Source: Thunnus maccoyii (taxonomy: Eukaryota; Chordata; Actinopteri; Scombriformes; Scombridae). From it: a stretch of 64,000 nucleotides of DNA. Of this stretch, positions 39,813-52,600 are shown piece after piece. Where the stretch lies: contig NC_056548.1 in NCBI RefSeq assembly GCF_910596095.1, forward strand, positions 17,260,651 through 17,324,650, given 5' to 3'. The notes under the pieces are model-generated. The model was given only the letters and a program-made list of their open reading frames with translations, was not told the origin of the DNA and ran no database searches. Position numbers and translations under genes: made by a program. Each line of letters opens with the position of its first letter. Positions within the stretch are counted from its first letter, which is position 1.

Positions 39813-40158
39813 GTTCAACATTCAGCTGGCGGAGTAGTGAGATGCAGTTTACACGATGGAGCTCAGAGTCGGCAAAACCGCCGACTCCCACATGGATTTG
39901 CTAGATTTCAAGCAGTTAAGCCCCTTTGTTGACAGCTAGCTGGTTAGCAGCCCAGCTTCCTGTATGGGAAAGAAGGGTGGAGATAGTTGTTTGCAAGTGC
40001 GCATGCGCGTGTGTCGGCTGATCGGCGGCTGTTGTCACATGAAACAGTAGCAGGAAGCTCAGCTGCTGCGTTAGTGAAACAAATGCATGACAAAATGTTA
40101 ATATGTTGTAAGTCACAGAATTTTCTGTAAATTGAGAGACTGAAGTGCGCCTGGACAA
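39813..40158. promoter_or_regulatory. Bidirectional promoter exoc5/ap5m1
   Basis: 346 bp separate the two divergent start codons. It contains a perfect NRF1 palindrome GCGCATGCGC at 39999-40008, common in CpG-type housekeeping promoters, and TCACATGA at 40035-40042, a MITF/TFE-type E-box of the kind found upstream of lysosomal genes. No TATA box was seen at a suitable distance. Both genes presumably start here; exact start sites cannot be read from the sequence. Confidence 0.7.
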
Positions 40159-43100
40159 ATGAGTGTGCGTGCTGTGTGGATTATTTCTCAGGAGAAGGGA
40201 GAAAATGTGTCAATACGCTTTTCGAGGTTTGTAACCGACTTGTAATTGTTTTCATAAATACACTTCCCGTTTATGTAAGTGTAGATGACTGCAGCAGCGT
40301 TATTATATCATGAAACATCTGCTGGCACATTGCTTTGAGCACACTGTGTTTACTAATGTCTTGTGTCTCCCCACAATAGGAGGTTTTCTACTGTGGAGCA
40401 CCGTGCAAAGAGCCTGGCAGGTTCCTCATATGTAGCAGTCCCAGAAGAAAGCACTGTGCTGCAGCTCCTGCTCTCTGAGCTGGGGCTGTCAGACTCACAC
40501 AAGTCATATGTAGCACTCAGAGATGATTGCCTCCACCGTCAGCGGTCACCAGCCCTGGAGCTGCGTGTGGATGGTCCTGGAAAGGGAGCACTTTGGCCAG
40601 TGTTGGCCATCTCTCAAGGGCCTCTTATCCTAGCTTGCCTGCCTTTAGTGGATGCCCCTGCTGAGCCACGGCCACCTCTGGCCAGCCTGTTGTCAGTCTC
40701 CCAGGGCCTCACGCTTCTGGCAGGCCTACAGACTTTTCTACTCGGCTCTGCGAGTAAGCCTGATAGTGAGGGGCTGGCCTCTCGCCTGGCAATGCTGCCC
40801 TCTGTGCTCCTGCAGGTTTGTCCACTTGGCACACCATTGGATGTGCCACTACTGGGGCCACCAGCTACATCCACAGCACCCACGCCTGCTGGGAACCAGA
40901 AGCAGGCAGCCTGGAAGACGGGGCTACACCGGGGTCGGGCTGTGGTGAACGTAGTGCTGATAGAGACAGTACGTTCCATGCAGTATGGTAACCGGAGTAG
41001 ACAGGACCTGTGGGATGTCTACGGCACTGTGACATGCAAAGTAAGTGCAGTTTAAAGTAAAGAAAGAGTTATAATTCTTTGTCTTTTGTTCTACTTACTA
41101 TGTTTGTCCTTCTGTCAACAGTGTGAAGTGGAGGGGGTGCTCCCAAATGTGACAGTGACCCTCACTCTGCCACCAAATGGTTCTCCACTGCAGGACATAC
41201 TGGTCCATCCCTGTGTCACCTCACTGGATTCCAGTATCCTGACTGCCAGCAGCGTTGATAACTGTGATGGCTCAGCTTTCTCTGGGCCATACAAGTTCCC
41301 CTTCTCTCCTCCCCTGGAGCCTTTCAGACTATGCAGCTATACATCTCAGGTAAAAACATACAACACATACTAACATACCCACATATTAGTCTGAATATCT
41401 CCAATGATTCCTGTTGAAATATTACTCCTTCATCAGGTCCCTGTTCCCCCCATCCTTGGGTCATATCAACTGAAGGAAGAAGCAAACCAGCTGCGTGTGT
41501 CAGTAACTCTCAAACTTCATGAGAGTGTAAAGAATAGCTTTGAGTACTGTGAAGCACGCCTGCCCTTCTTTAACAGGTAAAGAGCACAAGATGACATAAA
41601 CAGTTTAAGTGTTCACAACATTGAGAAATCTGTCTCATTATGACCAAAACTAAATACATGCAAATTGTCAAGTTGGCTACAGTGTCCTAGTCTTGCCAAA
41701 ACGTATTCTAGCAGCAATCAAGTAAAGGTATCTGTAAGATAACTGTTTTAAAAAAAGGTTTTAAATTATTGAACAGTGACATTAAAAACACCAGTTATTA
41801 GAGTAGCACAGTATTCTAAAAATAAATGTTTTTTGGTCTCTTGCATTGGACTTTTGTAATATGAAACAGATCCCTCCTGTATCTTTAGTTGGAAAAAAGC
41901 AATAGGCCTTTTTTGCAGAGTATCTGCGCTGGTCTCATGACAGAACACCGAATAACTCATTAATCTGAATAAATGAAGCCTCTGACAGCCAAGTAATAAC
42001 CTATCCTCCAAATCTCAAACTTTACTCATCATGCGCAACTGTGTGGTAAAACACTCCTCTCACACAATTTGCACAAATGTCCCATAAATGTTGTTTTAAA
42101 AACCCTTTAACATATTTTTTTTATCAGCAGACTGTTCTGCTGTGAGGTTCCCACATGAAATACACTGACAGTTCATTGTCCCTGTGGGTGTTCTTGTGGA
42201 GCAGAGATGATAAAATTCTCTCATTTTGATAATGATCCAATATAGATAAACAGTTCTCCTGTGTCAAATCTGCTTTCATCATTTGCCTCTGTGTTGATAA
42301 ATCTTTTTGGAACACCAATTAAAATGGCTGAACCAATGAAAGCTTTCAAAAGAATTTAATATAAATTATTTCAGTTCAAGTTTGCACTAACAAACTTGCT
42401 TGTGGACTCTTTTTTGTGTGTGCAGGGATCAGATGGGTGTTGTGGATATGAAGGTGAGCTCTGGACAACTGGATGTTTCAAAGGAGAAGAACCTGCTGGT
42501 TTGGGTCCTCGGTAAGCTTTGTACTCCAGAGACTTAAGCTGCTTTTCCACTGCATGTTACAGCTCAGCTCAACTCGACTCGACTCTACTCACCTTTTATG
42601 GTTTTCCATCAGACAAAAGTTGTAGATAGTACCTGGTACCCAGTACTTTTTTTGGTATCACCTCCGTCGAGGTTCCAAGCAAGTTGAGTCAGGACTATTA
42701 GGTGATGTGAAAACACTGCAGACCACTGATTGGTCAGAGAATCGTCCCTAGAATCATCACTTGCTTGACACGGGACATCCTGCAGTGGAAAAGCAGTAAA
42801 AGAGCCTATGTTTCCACAGTAAATTAAGTAAGCTATTTGTTTGTGCTTTAGAATGTAACCGCCATTAAACAATCAGAAAGTTATGTTTTATCTCTCTCAT
42901 TCACTGCTACTTTGTTCTCTCTACCGCTGCTCCCTCTCCTTGACCACCGCTATGTTGTCTCTCTCTTTCTTTCACTCCTACTATGTCTCTTTTTCTCTCA
43001 TCTCCTTTAAAATGAGTCAGGAAGCCAACAACAAAGCCTAATTTTACTTTTAACATTATCAAACAAAGAGAAATGTCCTTCCCTCATCCTAAACTGGTCC

Positions 43101-43895
43101 TAAATCAATACTAAAGCACTTCCTTGTTTTATGAATGAAGTAGTATGCAAGTTGAAGCAGCCATACTGTGTGTGTCCAACCAATCTGTGACAGTCATCCC
43201 TGCAAACTGCACCCCTATTGAGGGGGTACTATCTGCAGTGTGTAGAGTCGAGTAGAGTAGAGTTGGGCCGAGCTGGAACCATTTAGATGAAACACAGCTT
43301 CACTGTAAAGAATAATGTTTACTGCAGCTCTGTATCTGAAAAAAAAACAATGACTACTTTTCACTTCACTTGATATTCAGGACAAAAGTTCCCTAAATGT
43401 CGTGAGGTCACGATGGAAGGCAGGATCAGCTTTTCAGGGCCAACACCAGGACCTACTGACCCCCTCTGCACAGAGCTCACAGCCTATATTAAAGTAAGTC
43501 AATATAAGTGGTGATAATCATTATCCAGTTACAATCAATACATCACAGTTGTTTCTTACTCTCACTCTTGGCCATCAAACTTTTGGGACAGAATTGTAAA
43601 GTGATTAACAATTCCAACATTATATTCACAGTTGTATTTCAAAGTGCCTGACATGACGCTATCCGGATGTTGTGTGGACCAGCATTCAGTGCAGGTTTAT
43701 TCCTCTGCCAAACCACGGATTGTAACATGTGAGTTCACAATATTCTTTGAAGCAATGTTGGATGCATAAACATTTGCTGAAACTGAAAGCATTTTTTCTG
43801 TCCTATCCTCAGCCCGAGAACTTCAATCCAAAGAGTACTTCATATGGAATTCAACAGGCACTGCTCCAGTATCCTCTGGACAGATGATGCTGTAG
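40159..43895 (+). CDS. ap5m1: AP-5 complex subunit mu-1 (MuDENG), complete, 8 coding exons
   Basis: Medium (mu) chain of the AP-5 adaptor, which acts with SPG11/SPG15 in traffic from late endosomes. Exons: 40159-40226, 40380-41040, 41122-41349, 41437-41576, 42426-42511, 43381-43493, 43632-43728, 43813-43895. Junctions are GT-AG with consistent phase; 1476 nt give 491 residues, about the mammalian length. The start is ATG at 40159 ([10 protein letters not shown]), with A at -3. Exon 1 joins exon 2 to give [14 protein letters not shown]. The mu-homology domain occupies roughly residues 200-470; its signature stretches [19 protein letters not shown] and [10 protein letters not shown] lie in exon 3, and KLHESVKN in exon 4. 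The protein ends SSGQMML. Divergent neighbour of exoc5, as in tetrapods. Intron 5 (42512-43380) carries a MITE. No disruption was seen. Confidence 0.96.
42539..42796. mobile_element. MITE in ap5m1 intron 5
   Basis: Perfect 16-bp inverted termini: CTGCTTTTCCACTGCA at 42539-42554 and its reverse complement at 42781-42796. The interior has CAACTCGACTCGACTCTACT and GGTACCCAGTAC. A related fragment with GAGTCGAGTAGAGTAGAGTT sits at 43245-43275 in the same intron. Confidence 0.75.
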
Positions 43896-46681
43896 CATGG
43901 AGAGGAACGCAGTGGAAATGTGCACCGTGTACAGTTTTGGGACTGAAGAGGCTGTAAAGAATATATAATATAGTAGAGTGATCTAGATCCGATAGTTGAC
44001 CCCATGAAAACACTTTGTTACTATTCTGTTGTTACTGGAGAGCTCACAAATGATCGAAAATTCTGCCTTTCAAAATAGTTTGTAGAGTTTATAGCTGCTG
44101 GTGATAAAGCAAGAGCTGATGGGAAAGTGGTATTGTTGGCCCTAACATGTTATTTAACATTCACATGTAAAATACTAGAATAATTTTACCATCACTCAAC
44201 ACAGATCACATTGCACAAAGTTAAAGGAAATAGTTTGACTGGCAGAAGTATTAGTTTTGTTAATGGATGGCTACTACTAAAATAGCCGCTCCTGTTGTCC
44301 AACTTCTTTTATCCCCCAACCTTCACCCTCCCTCAGATTTATCCCATCGCAGACACAAGGGCCACCCCTTGCTCTGACAGTCCCACTTCAGTGACTCTCC
44401 ATCAGCCGGATAATTAGCAGCTGGGGCCTTGTCATCAGCTGTTGTGGGCTTGGAGGAGAGGGGCGGCTGGGCTGTGAAAGACCAGGCTGCTCTGGCCAGT
44501 GTCTTGGCTACAAAAGGCTCCTCTTTAGAGCTGGCAGGAGGCCTAGCCCCCCCCCACCTCCTCGCCTCCCATCACCACCACTTACCCCTACCCCTTTTGA
44601 CCCCGTCCCCGCCCTGTCAACTAGTGGCTAGTTTGAACACAACCTCTCCAACCAGACTGTGATTGAGCGCTGACCCTCAGAGACTTTAAAGTAGCCGGTC
44701 CCATTCAGCTTGCAGGACCCGCCTAATTGGTGAAAAAGTCACAAGGATGGTAATTGTTGTGTCGCCTCTTGAGGTTGCATTGGTGCTTTAACTCAATTAA
44801 TGTAGATCTTTAAGTATATGTTTTTTATCTTTGTTGTAGTAACACAATTGTCAGGTTAGACCTCTCTTTATTGTCAACACTTAATTATAAAAACATCATT
44901 TAAAAAGTTTTAGATGTTTCTCTGACCTGAAATATGACGAGGTACATATACTAACTCTGTTACATTTCTACTATAAAAGCAGCATCTCAGTGTATTAAGT
45001 TGAATGAATAACAAGCTGATGAAGGGTTAAATCAGAGGAGATTGTGCCCTGCTATTCCACAGCGGCCAGACTCCTCTGAGTGCCCTCATTGTCTGCTGTT
45101 GGCCTCTTGTGCCCCTTGCTGGTCCAAATGCTACATTCTCACGTGGATTTCCACTCAGAAGGCTGACCATGACCAATCCTCTGTCAATTGGAACCAATTG
45201 CTCACACGGCATCCTTCACCTTCTTTTTATGTAGCTGTACGGAGTGGCAGACACCGAGACCTCTCGGCTCTCCCCCTCCACGATGATTTGGCTTTAAGGC
45301 CCAGTGTGTGTGGCTAGCGAACTGGAAAAGGAGAAGTTTTTTTTGAAGAGTTGGGCCACTCTAAATCTCCTCAGTATCCCAATATGTGGTCAGTCTGGCT
45401 CCTCAAGTCTGCAGTCACCGACCTCTCACTGGCAGACTTTGCTTTGTTGATTGAATGGCTTGCTAAGTAGATGGACTCGTTTTAATGTGTTGCTCTGCTC
45501 CAGTGCCTTCAGCCCAAACCTCAGGGCATTAAATTCTATTGTGTTTTTAAAAATCATTCATTTATTTCATCATTGTTTACTTGTATATACATGCATACAG
45601 GAAAGGGATTTTTGTTTTTACAGTATTCATCAAAATGACGATCACATGGGCCAAAAATAAATTGTGAAAAAAACAGAAGTTTCGATTGTCATAAATCATG
45701 TTGGGACAATATAAAGTTGTGCTCAGAATTTCCTTTCATACCAAAGGGTTCAACATACCTAAGCATTTATTACACTTTTTTAAATATTGGAACTGTTATT
45801 CACTGAACTGTGGGAGTGGAGTTTACTTTGTCCCTTAGCCCAATAATGACACCCAGTGGTAGACTTCAATAAATCATGTTGATTTTTAAAAAAATACAGT
45901 TTAATCACCATTCTACTATTGAACTAGTTCTACTTAATCATTGCCAGATCATCTTTGCTGATTTAATTCCTGACCAGCCCCCCTGCTGTATGATGTGATC
46001 CCAGCAATGTTCATCTGATGCAGCGTGCCTGAGGACCAGGCTTTTGTTGGCAACTGTGGCCTCAGGTGTTTGGTAGGAGTCCAGTTACTCTCAGACTCTC
46101 ACAGCCTGCTAAGAGCTGGCTTTGGGGAGACCACTTGAAAAATGATGGTGCAATTAGCAGTTTCCTGTTTGCATTCTAATTATTCTTCAAGAGCCACAGA
46201 TCTTTACGGATATCTTTGGATACTGAAGGATTCTTTTGTACTAATTTCTATACCTTTTGCCCAAACAGACAAGAGTCTTCAAAGCTGGCTGATTTGAATC
46301 CCAACTCTTTGAACTGAATATGAGGTTTATTTTTGGATGTTTTGCTATCAATATTGTAGGAAGGCTAGATGAGCTTTATAGACTCAATGCCTTTACAGCA
46401 CATTTACTCATTTTGTTCACCATTTTCACCCATAGAGGGCACCATAAGCTCAGCCATGCAGGGAATATCTCCTTTACAAAGTTCTATTTAGTTATTTTGC
46501 AAACTGTTTCTAACCCTGTGAGAAGGTGACTGAAAATGACCACCTGTGCAAATGTGATGCTTTGGATTAAAGCATCTAGTGACCAAGATGCTACAGAAGC
46601 TGTTTTAGTAATTAATTTGCATTAACAGACCCCATGTTTAAGATCTGTTCTGATCCAGATTACAAAATGAAAAAAGTGCTC
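43896..46681. other. ap5m1 3' UTR and intergenic sequence between ap5m1 and ccdc198
   Basis: The two genes converge here. The ap5m1 3' UTR starts at 43896. An AATAAA at about 45656 on the plus strand is a possible but distant poly(A) signal. The GC-rich block 44280-44740 has no recognisable coding content. NAA30, which lies between AP5M1 and CCDC198 in mammals, was not seen. Confidence 0.5.
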
Positions 46682-49600
46682 TTAGTTGAGCTTATGGTCC
46701 CAGATCCCTCTTGCACCTCTTATCCTCCCTGTCTGGCAGCCTCTGGCAGACCACATCCAACTATCCCTCTGTGTTTTACCCTTATTCTCTGTTCTCTCTA
46801 TGTCCCTTTCACTTGTCCATGATAAGTTTTTGTCAAGAGACACCCCTTCATGTTCATTTTGTTGAACAGTCCTTTTATCTCTGTCTTTGGGGCCTCGAGC
46901 TTGATTTCTCTGGTTAGACTCTTCGGCTTTGCGCAGGAGGTTTTGCTGTGTCTCTTCAATGACGAGGGTCAGAGATTTTGGTTCCAGAAGGCAGCTGAGG
47001 TCCAGCCTTTCTCCTGTAGTCTCATCCCAGAAGATGTCCCTCTCTGTTGGTCTTCTCACAAGTTTCAACCTTTGGATCCCTTCTTTATTTGGACCTCCAG
47101 CTGAAGGAACCAGTGAGAGGATGGAATTCATCAAAAGGCTAAATTCAATTAGTCTTTGGATTAAATTACTCATTAAGATTATAAATTGCAGTCCTACCAT
47201 CAAATGTGTAGACAACTTTATGTCTTCTCTGCTCTCTGGCCTGTCGGAGATGAGCTCGTCGATACCGATGAGCCTGTTGTGCAAGAGCTGTCTGGGCCTC
47301 CAGAAACCCTCCCTAAAGCCCACAAGAACACATGTTCACACATAAATTACAACAATGGCAGAATGGACTGTGACTGATATATTATTATATATGACATAAT
47401 AGATAGTTAATGAATCAGTGTGTAAGTAGCATTTTCCTGTTATGGTTGTAAAAAGAAAGTAGGATAGACATATATTAGCATAATGCTTCTGCCTGTGCCT
47501 TTTCAGTCATTACTTAATACATAGACTGTTGACTTTGTCTATACTGTCTAGACTGTTTATACTAATTGTATATTAGATTTTATATTTTATATACTGTTTA
47601 TACTGTTTATAAATATTAGATCAAATCAACTGTTATAAAATGACACAATAACTTCACAATGTCACCTAGCTCACATACACCTATTTGGCACAACCAAGAT
47701 TTTCTTGTTAACAAATCACCCATGACAGGCATCAAATGGAAGGAAAAAGGCATAACACATCTACATCTAATACTTTACTTACCTTCCAACAGTTAATGGA
47801 ATGGGGGGGGGGGGGGGGGGGGGGGGGGCATACTTACAATACACTCAATTAAAGCTTGCAATCAGGGCAAAAACCAACACATCAAATAACAAGCTTCAAC
47901 CACTGCCCCTATTAGACAACATCAAAAAATTTGCTAACTCAAACAAACCTTTGTCAAAATTATACAAACTTTTATATCCTCCACTGATTCCACCACACCT
48001 CTTCCAATAAATAAATGGGGAAAAAAAACTGGACTTCTGGACTCAAATATGCAAAAATACCTTCAACATGTCCATGAACACTAACACAAGACTAATTCAA
48101 TACAAAGTCATTCACAGAATACATATTACACAATACAAGATGCACATAATGGGACTTACTAGATCAGACATATGCACTCACTGTACCCACCAGTACAACA
48201 CTTCTGGAAAGAAATAACTACTAAACTATCACTGTTTCTTGGGTGCAGCATCCCCCCATCCCTGTCACTGTGCATATTAGGAGACTTGGACATACTTCAC
48301 ACATCACAAAAACAAATCAAAACACCTCTACCGGTAGCTCTAACTATCACCAAGAAAACTATTTTACTAAATTGGAAAAACAGAAAACAATTCACTATCT
48401 CAGAGTGATTAAATATTTAACAGAACAGGTAACGCTTGAACAAAACTCAGCTCTTCAAAAAAAACCCCAAAAAAACCCCAATCTGACCAATTCAGTGAAA
48501 AGTACCCAAAACTTCTTAAATCTCTTGAGTTGCTGGTAAGTTGGTGCCACAACAAACTCAAAAAAATAACATCCATGTACATTCACATATATATACAAAC
48601 ACTAATAGGACCATACATACACATACACTCTTACAAACACATATACACTCTTTAGAGGCAGACATACAATTGAAAACACACTTACAGGCATAAACACATT
48701 ACATTGAAACTGCTAAAGAAGAATAGAAAAAAGAAAAATTTTGCCCTTTTTTGTCATCATCATCATCATTATTAATATTATTATTGTCACATAATGATTT
48801 ATTGACATTTCTTTCTCTCCTCATTCATTTCTATTTTTTTTATTTATTTACTCATTCATCCACTTTTTCCTCCATTTTTCTACCAACCGTCCCTTTGTTT
48901 GTTTCTACTATTACTGCTGCTAAAATATCATTAATGATTCAAATACTTTTATGCCCAAACTCACTCCACACAGCTGCTTCCCCACAACAATCATTCACTG
49001 CACATCTTCTCCATGCACATCTGTAGTTAATCTCTCCATTTTAATATTCTAAATGTTGTTAACCTGTATCCACCTCTACCTTCCTACTGTATGTCATTCC
49101 TGTATCCTTGTTGTAAATAAATAAAAAAAAACTAATAGAAATTTGAAACAAGACAAATACAAATTTTATACATGAGCTCACAAGACAAAAAGACTGTAAA
49201 CCTCCAGTTTACTCCTTAACATTGTTTTGTATTTTACAAGCCTATTATATTAACCTCTTGTGGAAAATCTTAATCTGAAAAGCAACTAGTAACTAAAGCT
49301 GTCAAATAACTGTTGTGAAGTGAAAAGTTGCAGAAAATGAAAGTTATCATGTACAGTACAGGTACCTCAAAATTGTAAAGTATAGCACCTGAGTAAACGT
49401 ACTTAGTTATGTCCACCACTGAATGACACAGCATTTGTATATTTTATTTTTAAAGCTGTGTTATTGTTGCTTTTACAAAGGTGATAATCAAATATAATTA
49501 GTGTCTTGAGTGGCCTCCTTGCCACTTTTTGTTTTTTTATTGTTCTGGGATTTAAGTGCGTCAAAAGCTTTAAGGGCTGTTTCCCTCACAAATCTTCCAA

Positions 49601-52600
49601 TTATCAAGACTGTCCATGTTTACATTTGTTCATTTGTCATACGCTTTGTCCACAAGATCAGAGTATCGAAAATGTTTGCAGAATGTAGTTGTTACTGAGA
49701 CCTGGTGTAATAGTCATGTCTCAGTAAAATCTGAAGTCCTCATTTCTGTCTGAATATGTGCCAAATTAAACATCATCCATACTGCTTGCCTTAAACCAAC
49801 AAACGAGGCCTATTTTAAATTCTGTATTTTTCTAGGGGAGCTTGGTATGAGCGTTCAGTTAGGCTGTGCTTTCAGTCCCTCCAGCAGACACGCTGTCAGC
49901 ATTTCAGAGCAGAGAATACTGCTTATTTTTTGAAGATTTTGAAACCCAATTTTATATACTTTTTTTTAATCATTCAAATTTGGCTGGGTGGTTAATTATA
50001 CATTTTTCTGTGGCGTGACAAACTCAGAACACATATTTATTGTTGCTTTACATGGACTGTAATATTTTATGCATGGCTTATGTGAATTTGTGTCACAGGT
50101 TTTCTTCCTGTCAAAAAGGAGTTCAAGCACTCTTGCTTGCTATCAAGACAAAGTGGCCATTTTAATAACAATCAAACATCAGACATCTGTTTTTATTATT
50201 CATATTATTGTGAAGCTACATTTTGCCAGCTGGCTCAGTCACCATGACGACCTGAGAGAAGGCCCATCATAAGTCATGATGCATTTCAGAACTTCCAGAA
50301 CTCAGCAAACTGTTCATAAATTAGAATCTTCTCCACATCAGTTCAACTTTGTGAGTGCAGAACACAAGACCGATTTCTAACCATCTTATCTACAAGAGTT
50401 TGGAAAAACAGTTTGGAAAAAGAGTTTCATTCAATAGGATTCCTGTTGTAAAATGGCTGAGAAATCCAGCTCCTTTGTCACTTCTGACATGGACCTCCAA
50501 GTCTTCAGAGGAAGCCAGCTCTCCTCCATGTCCTCGAACTACACAGTTCAGGACACACTTGGAAAAGGAGCATTTGCAACAGTCGCCAGATGTATCAAGA
50601 TCAAGCCTCTGGAGAGAAGAAAGAGGGCCTATGCTCAAATTTCCCAAAAAAACAACGGGAACTCTGACAGCACCTCACCTGAAAGGAAGAGGAGGAAGAT
50701 CTGTGGAATCTGTGGAAGATCTCCAGTGAAAAGGCCCTACAGTGAAATTTCACCGGGCAGCCACAGAATCGCAGAACTCTCTTCCCCTGAAAGGAAGAAG
50801 AGGAAGATCTGTGGAGGAGGATCTCCAGTGAAAATACCCTATGGAGAAATTTCACAGGGCAGCCACAGAATTGCAGAGATCTGCTCCTCTGAAAGGAAGG
50901 AGAGGAAGATCTGTGGAGGAAGATCTCCAGTGAAAAGGCCCTACTGGGAAATTTCACAGGGCAGCCAAAGAATCCCAGAGGACTCGTCCCCAGAGAGAAA
51001 GAGGAGGAGGATGACAACGGACACTGAGGAGAAAGTCATAGAACTACCAAGCACGTCTAAAGAGGTTTCTTGCACCGTGGTCAAGATCATATCTACGATG
51101 AGGAGAGAGGTGGCTTCAAGTGGCACCAGAAACCCAGACACCATGTCCCATCGATCATCGGCGACAGTTATGTTCGTCGAGGGGAGGAAGCATCGCATGA
51201 GTTTGGCAAGAATTTCGGACTTAATGCCAATGTTCAGTGGTTTGGCAAAGGAGGAATGCGTTGGAGTGGTGTCCTTCCCCGTTTTTATGCTGAGTTGGCC
51301 ACACAGAGTCCTCCAGATATTTTGGTGCTCCATGCCGGTGGCAATGACCTAGGACTGATGTCAAGTCAGGAACTTGTATCTGTAATGCAGAGGGACTTGA
51401 TGCAGCTGCATGCAGAGTTTCCCTCAATGAAGATTGCATTTTCCTGCATCAATGAACGGCAGGAGTGGAGAAATGGAAAGCCATGGAAGGTCAATAATGA
51501 CAGGAAGATCATCAACAGTTGCATGAGGAATAATATTGGCAGCCTTGGCGGTGAAGTAATTGAACACCCCTTCTTGAGATATTACGACAAGAAAATATTT
51601 CTGCCAGATCGAGTACACTTCACAAAACATGGGAACCAAGTCTTTTTGACGAGCATCCACTGCAGGTTGAAGAAGATTCTTCAGAGGTCTTCTCCAAAAC
51701 AGCCATTCTGAACTGACCATAACTGTGAATATAAATGTGATTGTTGTTTGTATATGTGTATTAAATAAATACACATATACAAAATACAAATTTTGAAAAG
51801 TGAATTAAAAACGGATCCTGTATGGTGGTGTGATGTCTGTAGGGACAAAGCAGAGCAATAAATCTGAACAACAAATTCTAAAGTTCATAATTGGCAGTAG
51901 TGTTCAAATTTTCATGTTATTGACTTTAGCTAATCTTCTGTCATTTAATTTCAGCTAATCTTCTGTCATTTAATTTCAGCTAATCTTCTGTCATTTAATT
52001 TCAGCTCAAAATATATATCACATATATCAACCTCTCACATACTAATTAAAGAAACATTACATTGTCAATTATTCTATATGACATTATTGTAAATGCATCA
52101 GTGTGTAAACAGAATTTTCCTGTTGTAGCTGCTCGAGGCGGAGTCAGTATGAACTACTTTATATAAAGTTAGCTAGATAGTCCGGTGGGGTTAGATGATT
52201 AATCAATGATGAGATGAAAGAGATGAAAGAAGTTCTGATACATAAATCAGTTTTCAGTTTTTGGACTTTTTCTCTAATCTGTGATTTTTGGTGAAAAATT
52301 GGATCATTTGAACAGTTTCTGAAATTAAACCATGTAAGATGTTTAGAGGGGAAATGTCTCTTTGGTGGACCTGCTAACAACTCATAGACATCTGAAACAT
52401 GACAGAGACACAACTATACACTTTTATGATACAAGAGACACAACCACACATTGATTTGATACCTGAGTTCACAAGACAAAGAGAGTGGAAACCACTGGTG
52501 TAATCTTTAACAATGTGGTGTATTTTATAAGCTTACTATATTAACCATTGTGTAAAATCTTAATCTGAAAACTAACTAAAGCTTTCAAATAAATATAGTG

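Larger units (their letters stand above)
47368..49421 (+). repeat. Copy of the same dispersed repeat, split by an L1 insertion
   Basis: 47368-47450 matches the repeat's 5' part (CAGTGTGTAAGTAGCATTTT; TTTTCCTGTT), and 49140-49421 matches its 3' part (TCACAAGACAAA, TCTTAATCTGAAAAGCAACT, CCACCACTGAA). The middle part was not found; in its place lie unique sequence, a G run and an L1 fragment. This suggests an old repeat copy later disrupted. Confidence 0.5.

Noticed and set aside
46711..47345. Plus-strand open frames up to 138 codons
   Set aside because: They lie opposite the last two ccdc198 exons and show no family similarity of their own.
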